From Maylandia zebra (taxonomy: Eukaryota; Chordata; Actinopteri; Cichliformes; Cichlidae), in NCBI RefSeq assembly GCF_041146795.1, contig NC_135177.1, positions 18,427,560 to 18,491,559 on the forward strand: 64,000 nt of DNA. Reading direction: 5' to 3'. This document shows positions 11,725-26,300 of the stretch, piece after piece. Made by a program: the position numbers and the translations under genes. Every line of letters begins with the position of its first letter. The first letter of the stretch is position 1. The notes beneath the pieces are model-generated. The model worked only from the letters and a program-made list of their open reading frames with translations. It searched no databases and was not told where the DNA came from.

Positions 11725-12589
11725 CTAGCCAAAGCAAGACAGTCACAGGTTAGTAGACAAAATCCCGATTTAGTTTTACAGAATTCCCATCACATGTAGC
11801 CAACATACTGTACAGCAAATTGCCTATAGTCTACTATTTAGCACATAGTAAATACTCACTATGAGAGGAGGGAGGTGTAAGAAAATGATGTTCCTTTGTG
11901 CTTTCTCAGTATGTATTAGATCTCTGCACTGATGTGAAATGACATGGGTCTGTTTCCCGTTGCACTCTAATGATCACTTGAAAAAAAAAAAAAAAAAAAA
12001 GGAAGTTGGGAAAGAAAAGTGAACGCCGTCCCCACAATAACTATGTTCAACTTTCAAATTTTAAGCACATATACTGTATATCAGAAACACTCTCTTCCTT
12101 CTCTTATATCATTAAATTTTTACATATTAACCAAAGTGTAAAAGTCGCACTTTGCTGAACTCCTCCCTTTTTTTTCTCTCTGATTAACATTTGTGAAAAA
12201 CATAGCAGGTCAGTGTCACAACAGCAGAGAGGTGTTTGCAAAACTGTCACTTCTAACCCAACAGTGTAGTCTAGTGCATTTACAGTTGACCTTCCACTCT
12301 GTCAAAAATATTAAACCAGACTATAATTTCTATTAATTGAGGAGGATTGAGCTTTACACCTGACTATATGGCACGTGAACAAAGGATAGATGATATTATG
12401 TTATTGGAAAAAAAAAAAAGACTGAGTTGCAAGTTGGATTAGACCTGGTTTGTGTTTTTCCTTATCACACAGAAGAGATTCCGTGAATTTGTAATGTGAT
12501 ATTTTTGGTAACAAGAAGTAATTATAGCTAGACAAATATTTGTATTGATGTCAAAAATTGCACAGCGTAGAGGTCAAATCAAATATATG
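11725..12589. other. Upstream region of the V-set receptor gene
   Basis: This is the minus-strand 5' flank. AT-rich with poly-A runs (about 11980-12000 and 12407-12419). I see no convincing TATA box or coding exon. Confidence 0.4.
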
Positions 12590-13020
12590 GACCCACCTAC
12601 TCTGGTGACCCCTTGTGAATGAGTGGTAGTAGACTGCAGAGGCCTCGTCAGGCCAGGACTCTACAGTCTATTTACACCTACAGGCCAGTGGACACTGTTT
12701 CAGTGATGAGGATGTAACATCCTGGACAGGGTGGAACGCTGGTTTGAGCGAGGTACTCATGGCCATTAATCAGTGGTCTTTGATCAGTGGTTGTTTATCA
12801 ATGGTCATTAGAATTTCCATAATTATGTTGAAGGAACTGATCCCCCAGCCCATTGTTCCTTCAGTGGGCTGGTTTCAGTCATTATGCAAATATACTGTTT
12901 ATAAGATTGGGGAAACCTGCAGTCAGCTAAGACTGAAGAAGTCACTTGCATGGGTGACGAAACATTTCTCCCACTGAAGACGCTACGTCCAGAGGAAAAG
13001 AATCAACTTTTGGAGAGAGT
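12590..13020. repeat. Interspersed repeat, second copy at 46075-47290 in reverse orientation
   Basis: A block including TTTCAGTCATTATGCAAATA and the TTTCTCCCACTGAAGACGC region recurs, reverse-complemented, at 46075-46320 and 47111-47290. That identifies a dispersed repeat family. I cannot name the family. Confidence 0.7.
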
Positions 13021-13102
13021 GGCAGCTTTCTTACCATAAGCTGGGTACTATTTGGTGTGTGGAGTGGCTGATTATGCACAAAATATATGTGGTAGCAACA
13101 TT

Positions 13103-13965
13103 CACTGGCCACTTTATTAGGTTCACTTTGCTGATACTGAGTTGGACCTCCTTTTGCCTCCAGAGCTGCTTTAATTCTTTATGGTATAGATTCAGCAAGA
13201 TGCTGGAAACATTCCTCAGAGATTTTGGTCCATGTTGACATGACAGCATCACGCAGTTGCTGCAGATTTGTCAGCTAGACATCCATGATGAGAATCTCCC
13301 AGCCGACCACCTCCCAAAAGTGCTCTATTAGATTGAGATCTGGTGACTGCAGGGGTCATTAAACATAACAATGACTTCATATGAATTAACTCGTTATGTT
13401 TAAGAAACCAGTTATGATTAGAGTTCTTTGACATGGTATGCTAACCTGCTGGTAGCAGTCAAGATGGATACACTGTGGTCACAGGGGGATAAAATGGTCT
13501 GCATCAATATTCAAGTTAGCTTTCAAATCTAAATAATCATAAATTGTTTTTTTTAATGTTATAAAATATTTCCCCCGCCATTTTGCTACTAGCAGCAGCC
13601 TGAACTACTTATACAAGACACGATGGATTCATGCTTTTATGTTGTTTTCTCCAAATTCTGACCAGACATTTTTAGAGTTTTCTATTGTAATGAAAAATTT
13701 GGTCTTCTGCTGCTGCAGTTCATGTGCTTGGGTGTCCAGAGATGCTCGTCTGTATCCCTTGGCTGTAAAGTGATTATTGGAGTTCCTTCTTATCACTTCA
13801 AAGAAATAGCTGATATGAACTGCTACTCACTGGATATTTTATTTTTTTTTTTTACCCAGGCCATTCTCTGCAAACCTTAGAGATGGTTATGCGTGAAAGC
13901 CCCAGTGGTCAACGGTTTGGGAAATACTCAGATCAGCCAGTTAGCGAAATCCCTCTTCTGGGGGA
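13103..13965 (-). mobile_element. Decayed Tc1/mariner-like element
   Basis: It begins CACTGGCCACTTTATTAGG, the outer end of a well-known fish Tc1-like repeat, and runs through recognisable transposase-region remnants (AGATCTGGTGACTGCAGG, CCAAATTCTGACCAGA, ACCTTAGAGATGG). Frames are heavily broken and the right terminus is not clear. Fragments of the same family lie at 38255-38345 and 40130-40665. Confidence 0.65.
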
Positions 13966-13969
13966 CATT

Positions 13970-14353
13970 TGCTAAATACAACCACTAGATGGAGCAAGAT
14001 ATACGCACAAGTCCACTGTGAACTTTAGCACATGGGTTTTGACTCCACCTGGAATGTGGGGCAAATTGGGATCTTAAAGGTGCAGTCATATGACTCCCAG
14101 ATGGCTGAATGAGAGTTGTGCTCGCTGGATATGCTTTCCTGAAAGTCATTCCGACGGGTTTAGCAAAGTTAAAACGACTCGACCACGCTGCTGGAAATGA
14201 GTCTTGAATGCTTTCAGTTGTAGCTCACGGAGGGAGACGAGCTGTGTTGTTTAGGAAGCGGTGGGCCATAGGAGGATGATTATGTTGCCTGTTATGTGGA
14301 TGCAGCGCGAATGACAAACTTCATCTTTGCGTGATTTAAAACCGCAGCCACAC
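13970..14353 (+). promoter_or_regulatory. Probable promoter/5' UTR region of the TBC gene
   Basis: This less AT-rich stretch lies directly before the first coding exon and has no repeat in it. No TATA box was seen. The assignment is positional only. Confidence 0.3.
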
Positions 14354-17300
14354 ATGGAAGATCTAAACACAGGAAATCCAAGGCAGACCGCAGGGGAACG
14401 GTTGACAGCCAGCAGCCCCCAGCTGGATGAAGGCTCTCAGAGGACAGTAGCAGCGATCTGCTCTCCTGCTCTTGCTGTAGCGCGCCTCACTTTACCCAGA
14501 GTCATGGACGCCGAGGGGAGGGTCGACGAGTCAAGACTGAGGATGCATATCTTCAAAAACGGTTTCTAAAACGCACAACTTACTTGCAAGTAGTTTTTAA
14601 TGTAAACTTGATTCGTGCAGTTTTGCAGGAGACATGAAGTAAGACTGCTTGTCCGCACTTCCGTTTTAATACTTTAGTGAGTACGGAAGGCCAAGCAGAA
14701 ATCTTAAAATATCTAATTATCCACGTTTAGAAAAGCAAACTCTTTTCTCATCTAGTTCATTATAAGTTTGAGAGATAATTGCGTTTTTCTGTATTGATAC
14801 ACTATAACAGGACAGGGGCTGGCAATCAGCGCAGTCCATGAAGCAGCTGGATTTAAAGCTGTAGTTTCTCACACCGACTGTTGCTGAGGCCTCAGGTTGT
14901 TGTGAACAAACCTGAATGCACCGCACCTGCTGATAAAAGGCGTGACTGCATTCGCTCAATGTGTGTTTTTAGAGAAATTTAATTTGACTCTTTGGAAAAA
15001 TAAAAAATGGGCTATAGTGTTTTGACAAAATATACATGTGTCCATTTTAGCACCGTTTTGGTGTACGGTAAAAATTAACATGATTTTTTTTTTTTTTTTT
15101 TTAAATGGGTTTTCATTCTTAAGATTAAATCAGGTGACGCTTTGCCTCTGGGGAAAAGCACAACCAGACGCTTCTGTAAAGTCCAACATTTCACTGTTCA
15201 CCAGACCGCCTGGAGCAAAGAAGTCCAGCGTGACTACTGTGATAAAGCGGCTCCATTTATAGGGTTGGTAGGATTTCTAGGAGTGAGATCACATGAGTGT
15301 CAATGGCTCCATAAACATATGCTGTGAACTAGAAGAAGCAAAAACGGACAGAATACGTCTGTGTTCTAGCTGTATTTTTAGTGTCTTAAATGCAAGAAGA
15401 CTGTCATCTCATGCCAGAACTTATCAGCACTTCAGCAATCCTGCTGAATCTGTCCTCTTTGTGGAGGATGTTGAACTCCACCAGAGACTAAGACGTTACA
15501 AATGGCCTCTTAAATATTTGTCTCAGCAGGCTCAAGCTCACTAAAATATGTATTTGCAGTCTTGTTGCTTTGATTTACATCTAAAATTTGTTCCTTTCAG
15601 GTTTGATCTTCCCATGCTCTCTTTCAGACCAGTGGTGACTGGTTTAACTAAATGTTAGGAGGTCACGTAATGTTTTATCTTCAAGCACAATTGTCCACTG
15701 ACAATGATTGAAAGGTCTGCACTCTCTGTCCAGGTGGGGTGTGTCCATCTGAGCGTGGTCTCGCGTGGCGGTTTTTGTTCGGGATGTACCCGTGTGGTTC
15801 AACAGCTTTAGAGCGCTCGTTGCTGCAGGACCAGTTGGCCGTACGTTATCAGGTGATGAAGAGAAAATGGCAGCACTTCCTCCCCTCAGCCATGCGAATG
15901 CGCCTCAATGGTACTGATGGTAAGTTGTACGGCTGTCAGTTAAAAGCCACGTACAGTAGATTCCTTCTTTTTCCAATTTTTTTTTCTATTGTTGTTTGTT
16001 TTTAACTGCCGTGATTTCTCACTCTTTTCCCTAAATATCTTATATGTGATCAAGCTGAGTTGCTGGCAGCCGTCAGGTACTTTGACCAGAGACAGGCACA
16101 GACCCAGCAACAGTCTCAGGACAGGTCAGAGGCGGTCAGAGTTAGAATGGCTTTTTTGGAGCTTCAGGCACAGGTCAGTTCAACTAAACATCTGTGAGTA
16201 TTATTGTGACCTGTCTGATGTCTGGCTTTTTGCTTCTTTTACGCATACTTGTCTCTACTCACTATTGTTCTGCATTGTTTTTTGTTAAGTTATATTTAAA
16301 ATGTTCCCTTTGGTTTTTCTTTGTAGAACATAAGAACAGTTTAAAGTGAGGGAAATAAAATAAATGCAGTATATTTATTCAAATGAAACAACAGGATCTA
16401 AATTTGTTAAAGGGTTTGCCATTTACCTACTACCTCTTTGTACTAACTTTTCCTATAAACAGATATTGTTTGAGCGGGTCACATTTGACCGTGAGGAGCT
16501 GCAGGAAGCCATTCGAATCATTGATAAAGATGTGCCCCGAACCAACAGAGACCTGAGCTATTACCAGTAAGTGATTATCAGTTATGGTATTTTTTTTTTT
16601 AACTAACTTTGATAATTTTTTTAAAGAGGTCTGCATACACTTATTTTGTTTGTCTGTCACTACTGATCAAGCACCAGATATCTTTCACAGCAGCCAGCAG
16701 CAAAAAATAAACTTGGCAATATCCAATTGTTTAAATTGAAGGACAAAGTGAGTTTCTGCTCTCTAAAAGGTTCGGGGCAAGACGATAAAAAAAAGAACAC
16801 CACAGTTAGGGCTGTTCAATATGATGATATACATATCGGATGACGATATGAAAACATCTATCGTGTCATATTATACGCTATCGTTTGTTTCGTGGTGTCG
16901 CAAAATAAGCTGTTTACGGCAATATTTTTTTATTTATATTTAAAATAATCACACTATGGACGGACAAGCGACTGTTTTTATGTATCGGTTCATTAGTAAC
17001 AATGACGGTAAAACCATCGTGTATCTCTGCCGTCCGCTTGTTTATTTACCACATAAACCTTTCACAATAAAGCTCAAGATCCTGTTGAAATTTTTCAAAA
17101 TAAGCTGAAATGATGGGAAAATACATTATTCGCAAATATTAAATTTCAGAATATGCATCAAAAAAATTACCTCAAATAAAAACGTGAAGTAACTATAAAT
17201 GGCGCTTACAGTCAACACGTGGATGCAGGCACAGAAAATACCAGCATGGCCAGTGAAGATGAGGCAGAACCAAGTAGCTCCAAACAGAAGGACCGGTCAA

Positions 17301-20300
17301 AACAAATTGAGGACCTTATTCCTAAACTAGGGGCTACCTCTGTAGCATGGAAATGGTTTGGGTATAAAAAGTCTGACACAGACCAGAAAACTGTACTATG
17401 CAAATTATGCCGCAAATGGGTCCTAACCACAGACTCAAACATGACAAACTTCTACCACCTACGCAAGAATCACGTGAAAGAGTATGGAGAGAGTTTACAG
17501 ATGAATAGCCAAAAAGAGCCATCATGTGCTAAAAAATAAACTTTACAGAGGGGGTCTGTCACATTATCCATGTTGGGGAGGCTGCAAAGCATAAAGAATG
17601 CGGTTAAATGTCCCCTGGAGCACCTTGGAAATAGTTTTGAGCAGTGGTAAGGCATCATGGCAGTTGTTGTTCACACTTCTGATCATCTGATTATCTCAGC
17701 AGTTTGAAGCAGCTAAACATTCCCTTAAGAATGTTCTTCTGATACAATACCATGTCACAATTAACACAGAATAACTTCAACCCCCCCCCCCAAACATTAC
17801 AGTCCTGTTTAACTTACAGGGAGTGCAGAATTATTAGGCAAGTTGTATTTTTGAGGAATAATTTTATTATTGAACAACAACCATGTTCTCAATGAACCCA
17901 AAAAACTCATTAATATCAAAGCTGAATGTTTTTGGAAGTAGTTTTTAGTTTGTTTTTCGTTTTAACTATTTTAGGGGGATATCTGTGTGTGCAGGTGACT
18001 ATTACTGTGCATAATTATTAGGCAACTTAACAAAAAACAAATATATACCCATTTCAATTATTTATTTTTACCAGTGAAACCAATATAACATCTCCACATT
18101 CACAAATATACATTTCTGACATTCAAAAACAAAACAAAAACAAATCAGCGACCAATATAGCCACCTTTCTTTGCAAGGACACTCAAAAGCCTGCCATCCA
18201 TGGATTCTGTCAGTGTTTTGATCTGTTCACCATCAACATTGCGTGCAGCAGCAACCACAGCCTCCCAGACACTGTTCAGAGAGGTGTACTGTTTTCCCTC
18301 CTTGTAAATCTCACATTTGATGATGGACCACAGGTTCTCAATGGGGTTCAGATCAGGTGAACAAGGAGGCCATGTCATTAGTTTTTCTTCTTTTATACCC
18401 TTTCTTGCCAGCCACGCTGTGGAGTACTTGGACGCGTGTGATGGAGCATTGTCCTGCATGAAAATCCATGTTTTTCTTGAAGGATGCAGACTTCTTCCTG
18501 TACCACTGCTTGAAGAAGGTGTCTTCCAGAAACTGGCAGTAGGACTGGGAGTTGAGCTTGACTCCATCCTCAACCCGAAAAGGCCCCACAAGCTCATCTT
18601 TGATGATACCAGCCCAAACCAGTACTCCACCTCCACCTTGCTGGCGTCTGAGTCGGACTGGAGCTCTCTGCCCTTTACCAATCCAGCCACGGGCCCATCC
18701 ATCTGGCCCATCAAGACTCACTCTCATTTCATCAGTCCATAAAACCTTAGAAAATCAGTCTTGAGATATTTCTTGGCCCAGTCTTGACGTTTCAGCTTGT
18801 GTGTCTTGTTCAGTGGTGGTCGTCTTTCAGCCTTTCTTACCTTGGCCATGTCTCTGAGTATTGCACACCTTGTGCTTTTGGGCACTCCAGTGATGTTGCA
18901 GCTCTGAAATATGGCCAAACTGGTGGCAAGTGGCATCTTGGCAGCTGCACGCTTGACTTTTCTCAGTTCATGGGCAGTTATTTTGCGCCTTGGTTTTTCC
19001 ACACGCTTCTTGCGACCCTGTTGACTATTTTGAATGAAACTCTTGATTGTTCGATGATCATGCTTCAGAAGCTTTGCAATTTTGAGACTGCTGCATCCCT
19101 CTGCAAGATATCTCACTATTTTTGACTTTTCTGAGCCTGTCAAGTCCTTCTGTTGACCCATTTTGCCAAAGGAAAGGAAGTTGCCTAATAATTATGCACA
19201 CCTGATATAGGGTGTTGATGTCATTAGACCACACCCCTTCTCATTACAGAGATGCACATCACCTAATATGCTTAATTGGTAGTAGGCTTTTGAACCTATA
19301 CAGCTTGGAGTAAGACAACATGCATGAAGAGGATGATGTGGACAAAATACTCATTTGCCTAATAATTCTGCACTCCCTGTATTTCTCTGTGCGTGTGTGT
19401 GTTTCAAACAAGGGTTTTACTAACACTGAGTCATCAGTGTAATGTCAGAGACACCCACTGCTGGGCGTCACATATTTATTTTGAGTTCAGAATCTGTAAG
19501 TCTGTGGTCTCCATCTTTTTAACACTGATACTTTGTCGGCATTGAGACAGCTATCAGGTAGTCCACACCTGCACTGAAATTTATTGAGATTTCAATATTA
19601 CATAGATTTGTTGCTTATTACTGTACCAATTGCTGTTTAAATGAAATAAAACTGTATAAAGCTTTTGAATTAGAGGCCTTTCATTGTCATTATACAGCAA
19701 GCTGCTGTCAAAATGGAACACAAAACTGTCACAGTTACCCAAAAGTGACCCATTATTAGGTTGAAAAATAACAGCTGTGCATCAACAGGTGTTCAAGCAT
19801 AAGTAGTATAACATATGATGTAAATATAGATAAAACCTGCGCATGTAGGCCAACATAAATGGGGTATATAGGTCAACACGCATACTAATTCCCCTTTATA
19901 AAAGTCATAAAAAACAAACTTTTAAAGTAAAACACTTTTTAATTTCAGCATGATATGTAGACAGATTGAAAATGTAAAAGTGAGGTCGGAGGTAAAATGT
20001 GACATGATATTTGTATGCAAGCTATAACTTGATATTTAGAATTCCCATATATCATTAGTTATATGCCTATTTATGTTGGCAATACAAACAATGGCATTAA
20101 GAAAAACTGTTTTAAATAACTCTATACAGCATTATTATCATCACGCTGACCTTCAAATCAGTCTGACTTTGGAGGAGAGGTAAGAGTTTAAATCTAACAT
20201 ATTTTAAATCTTTATATGGTAAATTATTTATTTTGACAATACAAAACATGCTTGTAAGAAGTCCTTTTGAGTAATTATGCTTACCATCAGAATGACAATA

Positions 20301-23300
20301 ACTGAGGTCATGATCATGAGGTAATGTGGTTATGGTACAGAGTTATATACAGTGGGGCAAAAAAGTATTTAGTCAGCCACCGATTGTGCAAGTTCCCCCA
20401 CTTAAAATGATGAGGTCAGTAACTTGCACCAGAGGTACACTTCAACTGTGAGAGACAGAATGTGAAAAAAAAAAATCCATGAATTCACATGGTAGGATTT
20501 GTAAAGAATTTATTCGTAAATCAGGGTGGAAAATAAGTATTTGGTCAATAACAAAAATACAACTCAATACTTTGTAACATAACCTTTGTTGGCAATAACA
20601 GAGGTCAAACGTTTACTATAGGTCTTTACCAGGTTTGCACACACAGTAGCTGGTATTTTGGCCCACTCCTCCATGCAGATCTTCTCGAGAGCAGTGATGT
20701 TTTGGGGCTGTCGCCGAGCAACACGGACTTTCAAGTCCCGCCACAGATTTTCTATGGGGTTGAGGTCTGGAGACTGGCTAGGCCACTCCAGGACTTTCAA
20801 ATGCTTCTTACGGAGCCACTCCTTTGTTACCCGGGCGGTGTGTTTTGGATCATTGTCATGTTGGAAGACCCAGCCTCGTTTCATCTTCAAAGTTCTCACT
20901 GATGGAAGGAGGTTTTGGCTCAAAATCTCACGATACATGGCCCCATTCATTCTGTCCTTAACACGGATCAGTCGTCCTGTCCCCTTGGCAGAAAAACAGC
21001 CCCATAGCATGATGTTTCCACCCCCATGCTTCACAGTAGGTATGGTGTTCTTGGGATGCAACTCAGTATTCTTCTTCCTCCACACACGACGAGTTGAGTT
21101 TATACCAAAAAGTTCTACTTTGGTTTCATCTGACCACATGACATTCTCCCAATCCTCTGCTGTATCATCCATGTGCTCTCTGGCAAACTTCAGACGGGCC
21201 TGGACATGCACTGGCTTCAGCAGCGGAACACGTCTGGCACTGCGGGATTTGATTCCCTGCCGTTGTAGTGTGTTACTGATGGTGACCTTTGTTACTTTGG
21301 TCCCAGCTCTCTGCAGGTCATTCACCAGGTCCCCCCGTGTGGTTCTGGGATCTTTGCTCACCGTTCTCATGATCATTTTGACCCCACGGGATGAGATCTT
21401 GCGTGGAGCCCCAGATCGAGGGAGATTATCAGTGGTCTTGTATGTCTTCCATTTCCTGATGATTGCTCCCACAGTTGATTTTTTTCACACCAAGCTGCTT
21501 GCCTATTGTAGATTCACTCTTCCCAGTCTGGTGCAGGTCTACAATACTTTTCCTGGTGTCCTTCGAAAGCTCCTTGGTCTTGGCCATGGCGGAGTTTGGA
21601 GTCTGACTGTTTGAGGCTGTGGACGGGTGTCTTTTATACAGATAAGTTCAAACAGGTGCCATTCCTACAGGTAACGAGTGGGGGACAGAAAAGCTTCTTA
21701 CAGAAGACGTTACAGGTCTGTGAGAGCCAGAGGTTTTCCTTGTTTGAGGTGACCAAATACTTATTTTCCACCCTGATTTACGAATAAATTCTTTACAAAT
21801 CCTACCATGTGGATTCATGGATTTTTTTTTTTTTTTTTCCACATTCTGTCTCTCACTGTTGAAGTGTACCTCTGGTGCAAATTACTGACCTCTGTCATCA
21901 TTTTAAGTGGGGGGACTTGCACAATCGGTGGCTGACTAAATACTTTTTTGCCCCACTGTAGTTGTACATTTGAGAGTTGTAGAGATAAGTATTTTGTAAT
22001 TTCACAGTGACTTAACAAATATCAATACAATATTACACAGAGTATAGATAAATATAATATACAGAGTATTCTAAAAATTTAAGATACCACTCATTGTGGT
22101 ACTGTACAGGAGAGAACTTAATGCACCAAGAAGAATACTCTTAATAAAAGAGGATGTGGTAGTGGTGGTAGAGAGGGGAGTCAGTGCAAAGTTTACCGTT
22201 GTACTGGTGTTTGAGAAGAAACAGTTTCTTTTTGGTCCCCCTTGATCTACAAGTCGCTGTAGCTGATGCCAGAGGTGAGCAAGTTGAATCAGTCAGAACA
22301 AGGATGTGATGGATCCTCTAAAATATAACCCAATTTCCAACCTTTCTTTTATCTAAAAATAAAAAAATCTTACAAAGTAGTGGAACAGATCATCTGCAGA
22401 GAATGGTTTATTTGAGGAGTTTCAGTCAGGTTTCGGAGCTCATTACAGTACAAAAACAGCTTTAGTGAGGGTTACAAATTATATTCTTATGGCCTCTGAC
22501 AGTGGACTCATACATCTGCTTGTCCTGCTAGAGTGGGGAACTCCAGTGTACTGAAGGTTTTAGATGTGTCCTTGAGCCAACACAGCTGATTTAAATGGCC
22601 AAAACACCTCCTCAACATGTCTTGAAGTCTCCAGAGGCCTTGTAATGAATTAATCTTTATTCATCTAAAACCTGCAGGACAGGCCCTTGAGGCCTGGAGT
22701 TCTCTACCCCTGTGCTAGACCTTTAACATTAAATGCAACATTAAATACTGTTCACCATAATGTTTTACTACAGTAATTACAAAATCCTGTAGGTATTAAA
22801 GGTAATGTGCTGTGCAGTAGTATGAGTCATATCTATCTAACAGATTCAAATTTGTTCATGTTAATGGAGTCTTCTTCAAACACTAAGGTTAATTATGGAG
22901 TTCCACAGGGTTCCACACTAGAACCAGTTCTGTACAGTCTGTTTACACAGAAGGCATAGCATACATTTTCGCTGCTCTACAGATGATACCCAGGTCTCCA
23001 TGAAACCAGATAATACACGTAACGATTTGCCTCTAATGACCTCTATTGACCTCTAATTTCTTGCTTCTGAATTCAGATAAAACTCAGGTTTTTGTGTTCA
23101 GCCCTAAAAATCTTAGAAATGTGATGTCTAACCAGATCCTTACTCTGGATGGCATGTACCGTGATCTCCAGTAACACTGTGAGGAATCTTTGAGTCTTTA
23201 TTAATTAGGCCATGTCCTTCAATGGACATAATGAACAAATATGTAGGAATGATTTCTTCCATTTTGGCAATATCTCCAAAATTAAAAATATCCTGTCTCA

Positions 23301-26300
23301 AGTTGACGCTGTAATTCGTTATCAGGTTTTCCTAAAACTCCCTGAAAAGCCTTCAGTTGTTCCAAAATGCTACAGCAAGACTACTGCCAGGACTAGAAAA
23401 AGCATATTTCTCCTATTTTGGCTTCCCTGTTCCATCCAGAATTGAATTTAAAATCCTTCTCCTCACATACAAGGTCTTGAATAATCAAGCCACATGTTAT
23501 CTTAAAGACGTCATAGTACCATGTCACCCCATTAGAGTACTGCACCCTCAGACTTTTGGTTTACTTGTGGTTTCTAGAATATTTAAAAGTAGAATTCAGC
23601 TTTAAGGTCCTTCCTCTGTGGAACCACCGCAGTTTGGATTCGGGAGACAGACGCTGTCTGTGCTTTTAAGATTAGGCTTAAAACTTTCCACTTAGGTTTA
23701 GATTTCTTCCTATTAAAAGTTTTTCCTTCCCACAGTCACCAAAGTGCTTGCTCATAGGGGTGTTTTTCGGTCTATGATGGTAGGGTCTTTACATTACAAT
23801 ATAAAGCACCTTGGCAGCTATTGTTGTGATTTGGTGCTATATAAATAGAATTGAATTGAAAATATTTTACACACTGTTGAGGCAGCAGGAAGTGAACAAG
23901 TCAAATGGGGCAGAGAGGACCTGGTGATCTTCTGAGCTGTATTAATTGATGTGCTGTAGCCTCCTCTCTGCTTCAGTGCAGCTCCTGTATCTCACCATGA
24001 GACAACATTTAGACACATGACACAATGGTCAGTGAATAATCATTTGTTCACTGATTGGAAAAATGTGTCATGTATCGGCATCATGTTAGAGATGATGATG
24101 TGTAGATTCTTCAGTCTAAACTACATTTCAGATTCTAAATTTGGACTAACTGCGGCTTAAAATGAGTTTTTGAATCGAGGCTACAGATATCTGAGGGAGC
24201 GGTGGTAAGCTCCAAGACCAGTGTGACACTGAACTGGCAAAGTGGGTGGGAAGTAGGAGAAAAGGAAATATTCTGAAGGCCTTTCATTAATAAGATATTT
24301 ATGTTCACACTTTTAAATACAGCCAATAAATGCTGTTAACCAACAGATGATTTTAAAAAATTTAGTTGTACATTTTTAATGCATTTTGACAAAATTTTTC
24401 CTCTTTTCTATGCAAATGACCCAAATCAGTGTTACTGGGTATGAATAGCATTTAATGTTCATAATTAAACTGCCTTTTTTGCAGTTTCTGTCACCTGCAT
24501 TTTGTTCTTGACGAGCTTAATCATTTTAAACATTAGAATTTTGGGTAGGAATCCAGCTTGCTCTATTAAGGAAAAGTGAAGTTGGGTAAATGATGACTAA
24601 GTGGACAACACTGAATAAAAACCCCTCGCTTCGTTTTATTTCTTAGAAACTTAAAATTATTTAACTGACTTTCAATTGAAGACTTAGTAGTTAAATGTCA
24701 CATCTGACAATCTCTCCATGAGTGAAGGTTTAATTTGGGGCATAAAGCATCACCAGTGTTACGCATCAAAACAAGTTTTGGCAGCTGTGTTGAACTAATT
24801 CTGCTTATTTATAACATACTAATATTGTTTGTGTCTGTGGATGTTTGCAGGAATGAAGGCTTAGGCAATCTGTTGGTTCTGCGAGAAATTCTTATCACTT
24901 ATGCTGCTTTTCATCCAGGTAAACGACCCTGTGTCAGGTTTGCTGACTCGGTCTGGATCAGATGGATTTAAAGGTTGTTTGTTGAGCTATAAAAAAGAGG
25001 CTAACTCTTTATGCATTGCTCCCTTTGCTGTAAATCCAGAGGTCAGTTATGCCCAGGGGATGAATGACCTGTGCAGCCGATTCCTGGAGGTCCTCGACTG
25101 TGAGGTTGACACTTTCTGGAGTTTTTCGTGCTACATGGAGAAATTCTCCAGGGACTTCAGGGCCGATGGTCTACACAGGAAAATGGGTAGCGATAACAAA
25201 ACAGATATTTAAAAAAAATACTTTGACACCAAATAGTGTTTTGTTTATGTCTGCCACACCCACTGTTGTCATGGTGTAAGATCTGTAAATTAAACTTTCC
25301 TTTTCTGTTTCAGATAATAAATTTCATTCAGCTTCTGCACCGTTGTGCTCATATGCACCCTTATTTTAATAGTTCAGTCAAGCACTGCCTGCTTTTTTTC
25401 TTTTTATCTAAAGAGTAATATGTTACTTTATGACCCCTAGTGGCCAAACAAAGACACTAACTTTATTTCCAGGGTAGAAATTTGATGGTAGGTCGGATAT
25501 GCAGAACAAAATCATATTAGCCCAAAATCCAATTAAAATAGAATTAAGTCTCTATAAAAACAAAAAAATGTTTTGTATAAATTAGTTTAGTTAAAGTATA
25601 AAAGTTTTGTTTAACATCTAGAGTTGGAGGCAGCTCTGCTGAAGGAACTGGACCCTCCGCTTTATGCTCATCTGATGAAAGGCAACATGGAGAGGTTTAC
25701 GTTTTGTCACAGGTAGATCTGCAAGGCTTTGTTTTTCTGTGCTCTATTTTATTTATTTATTTTGAGTTTTCAAATGCAGTTTTGCAAGGTTTTTTTGTTT
25801 TGTTTTGTTTCCCCCCCACACAAACGTCTTATTTACATGTAAGCACATGTTGCCCCTCCTTTAAGGTGGCTGCTGCTTGGTTTCCAGAGGGAGTTTGAAC
25901 ACAGCGAAGCACTACGCTTGTTCGAGATCCTGAGATGTGACCACCTGGAGCTCATCTCACAGCAAGTCGACCGAGCTCGTTACCAGGAAAGAGTTGCTCA
26001 GAAATTCAGCACAGGTAAAGCCCGGAAACACAAAAGAAAAAGTAGAAAAACCCCCACAAAAAACACAAACCTCTTTGCTACTTCTTATTATGCCCTTGCC
26101 TTGTGATATTGCCAGAAGACGGTTCAGAGTCAGAGCTGCAGGCGATCAACACTGACTTCACCTTTGAGCTCTTCATCTGTGCAGCCATCCTTTTAGAGCA
26201 CAGAGAGTCTCTGTTGCAGTGCCCAGATGACTTTCAGCTCCTCCAATATACTAACGGGTTTGTTTTTGTGCTGCATCACACGGCTCATCACAAATAAGAT

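Noticed and set aside
14327-14353. Upstream extension of the TBC first exon to 14327
   Set aside because: That start would be a TTG codon. The first ATG in frame is at 14354.
18317-18742. Plus-strand frames across the Tc1 elements (also 20658-21614)
   Set aside because: They are antisense shadows of transposase codons with no independent support.
25315-25418. Possible extra TBC exon after TTTCAG at 25314
   Set aside because: The frame holds no TBC-like residues, and joining exon 6 directly to 25622 keeps both phase and the family sequence.
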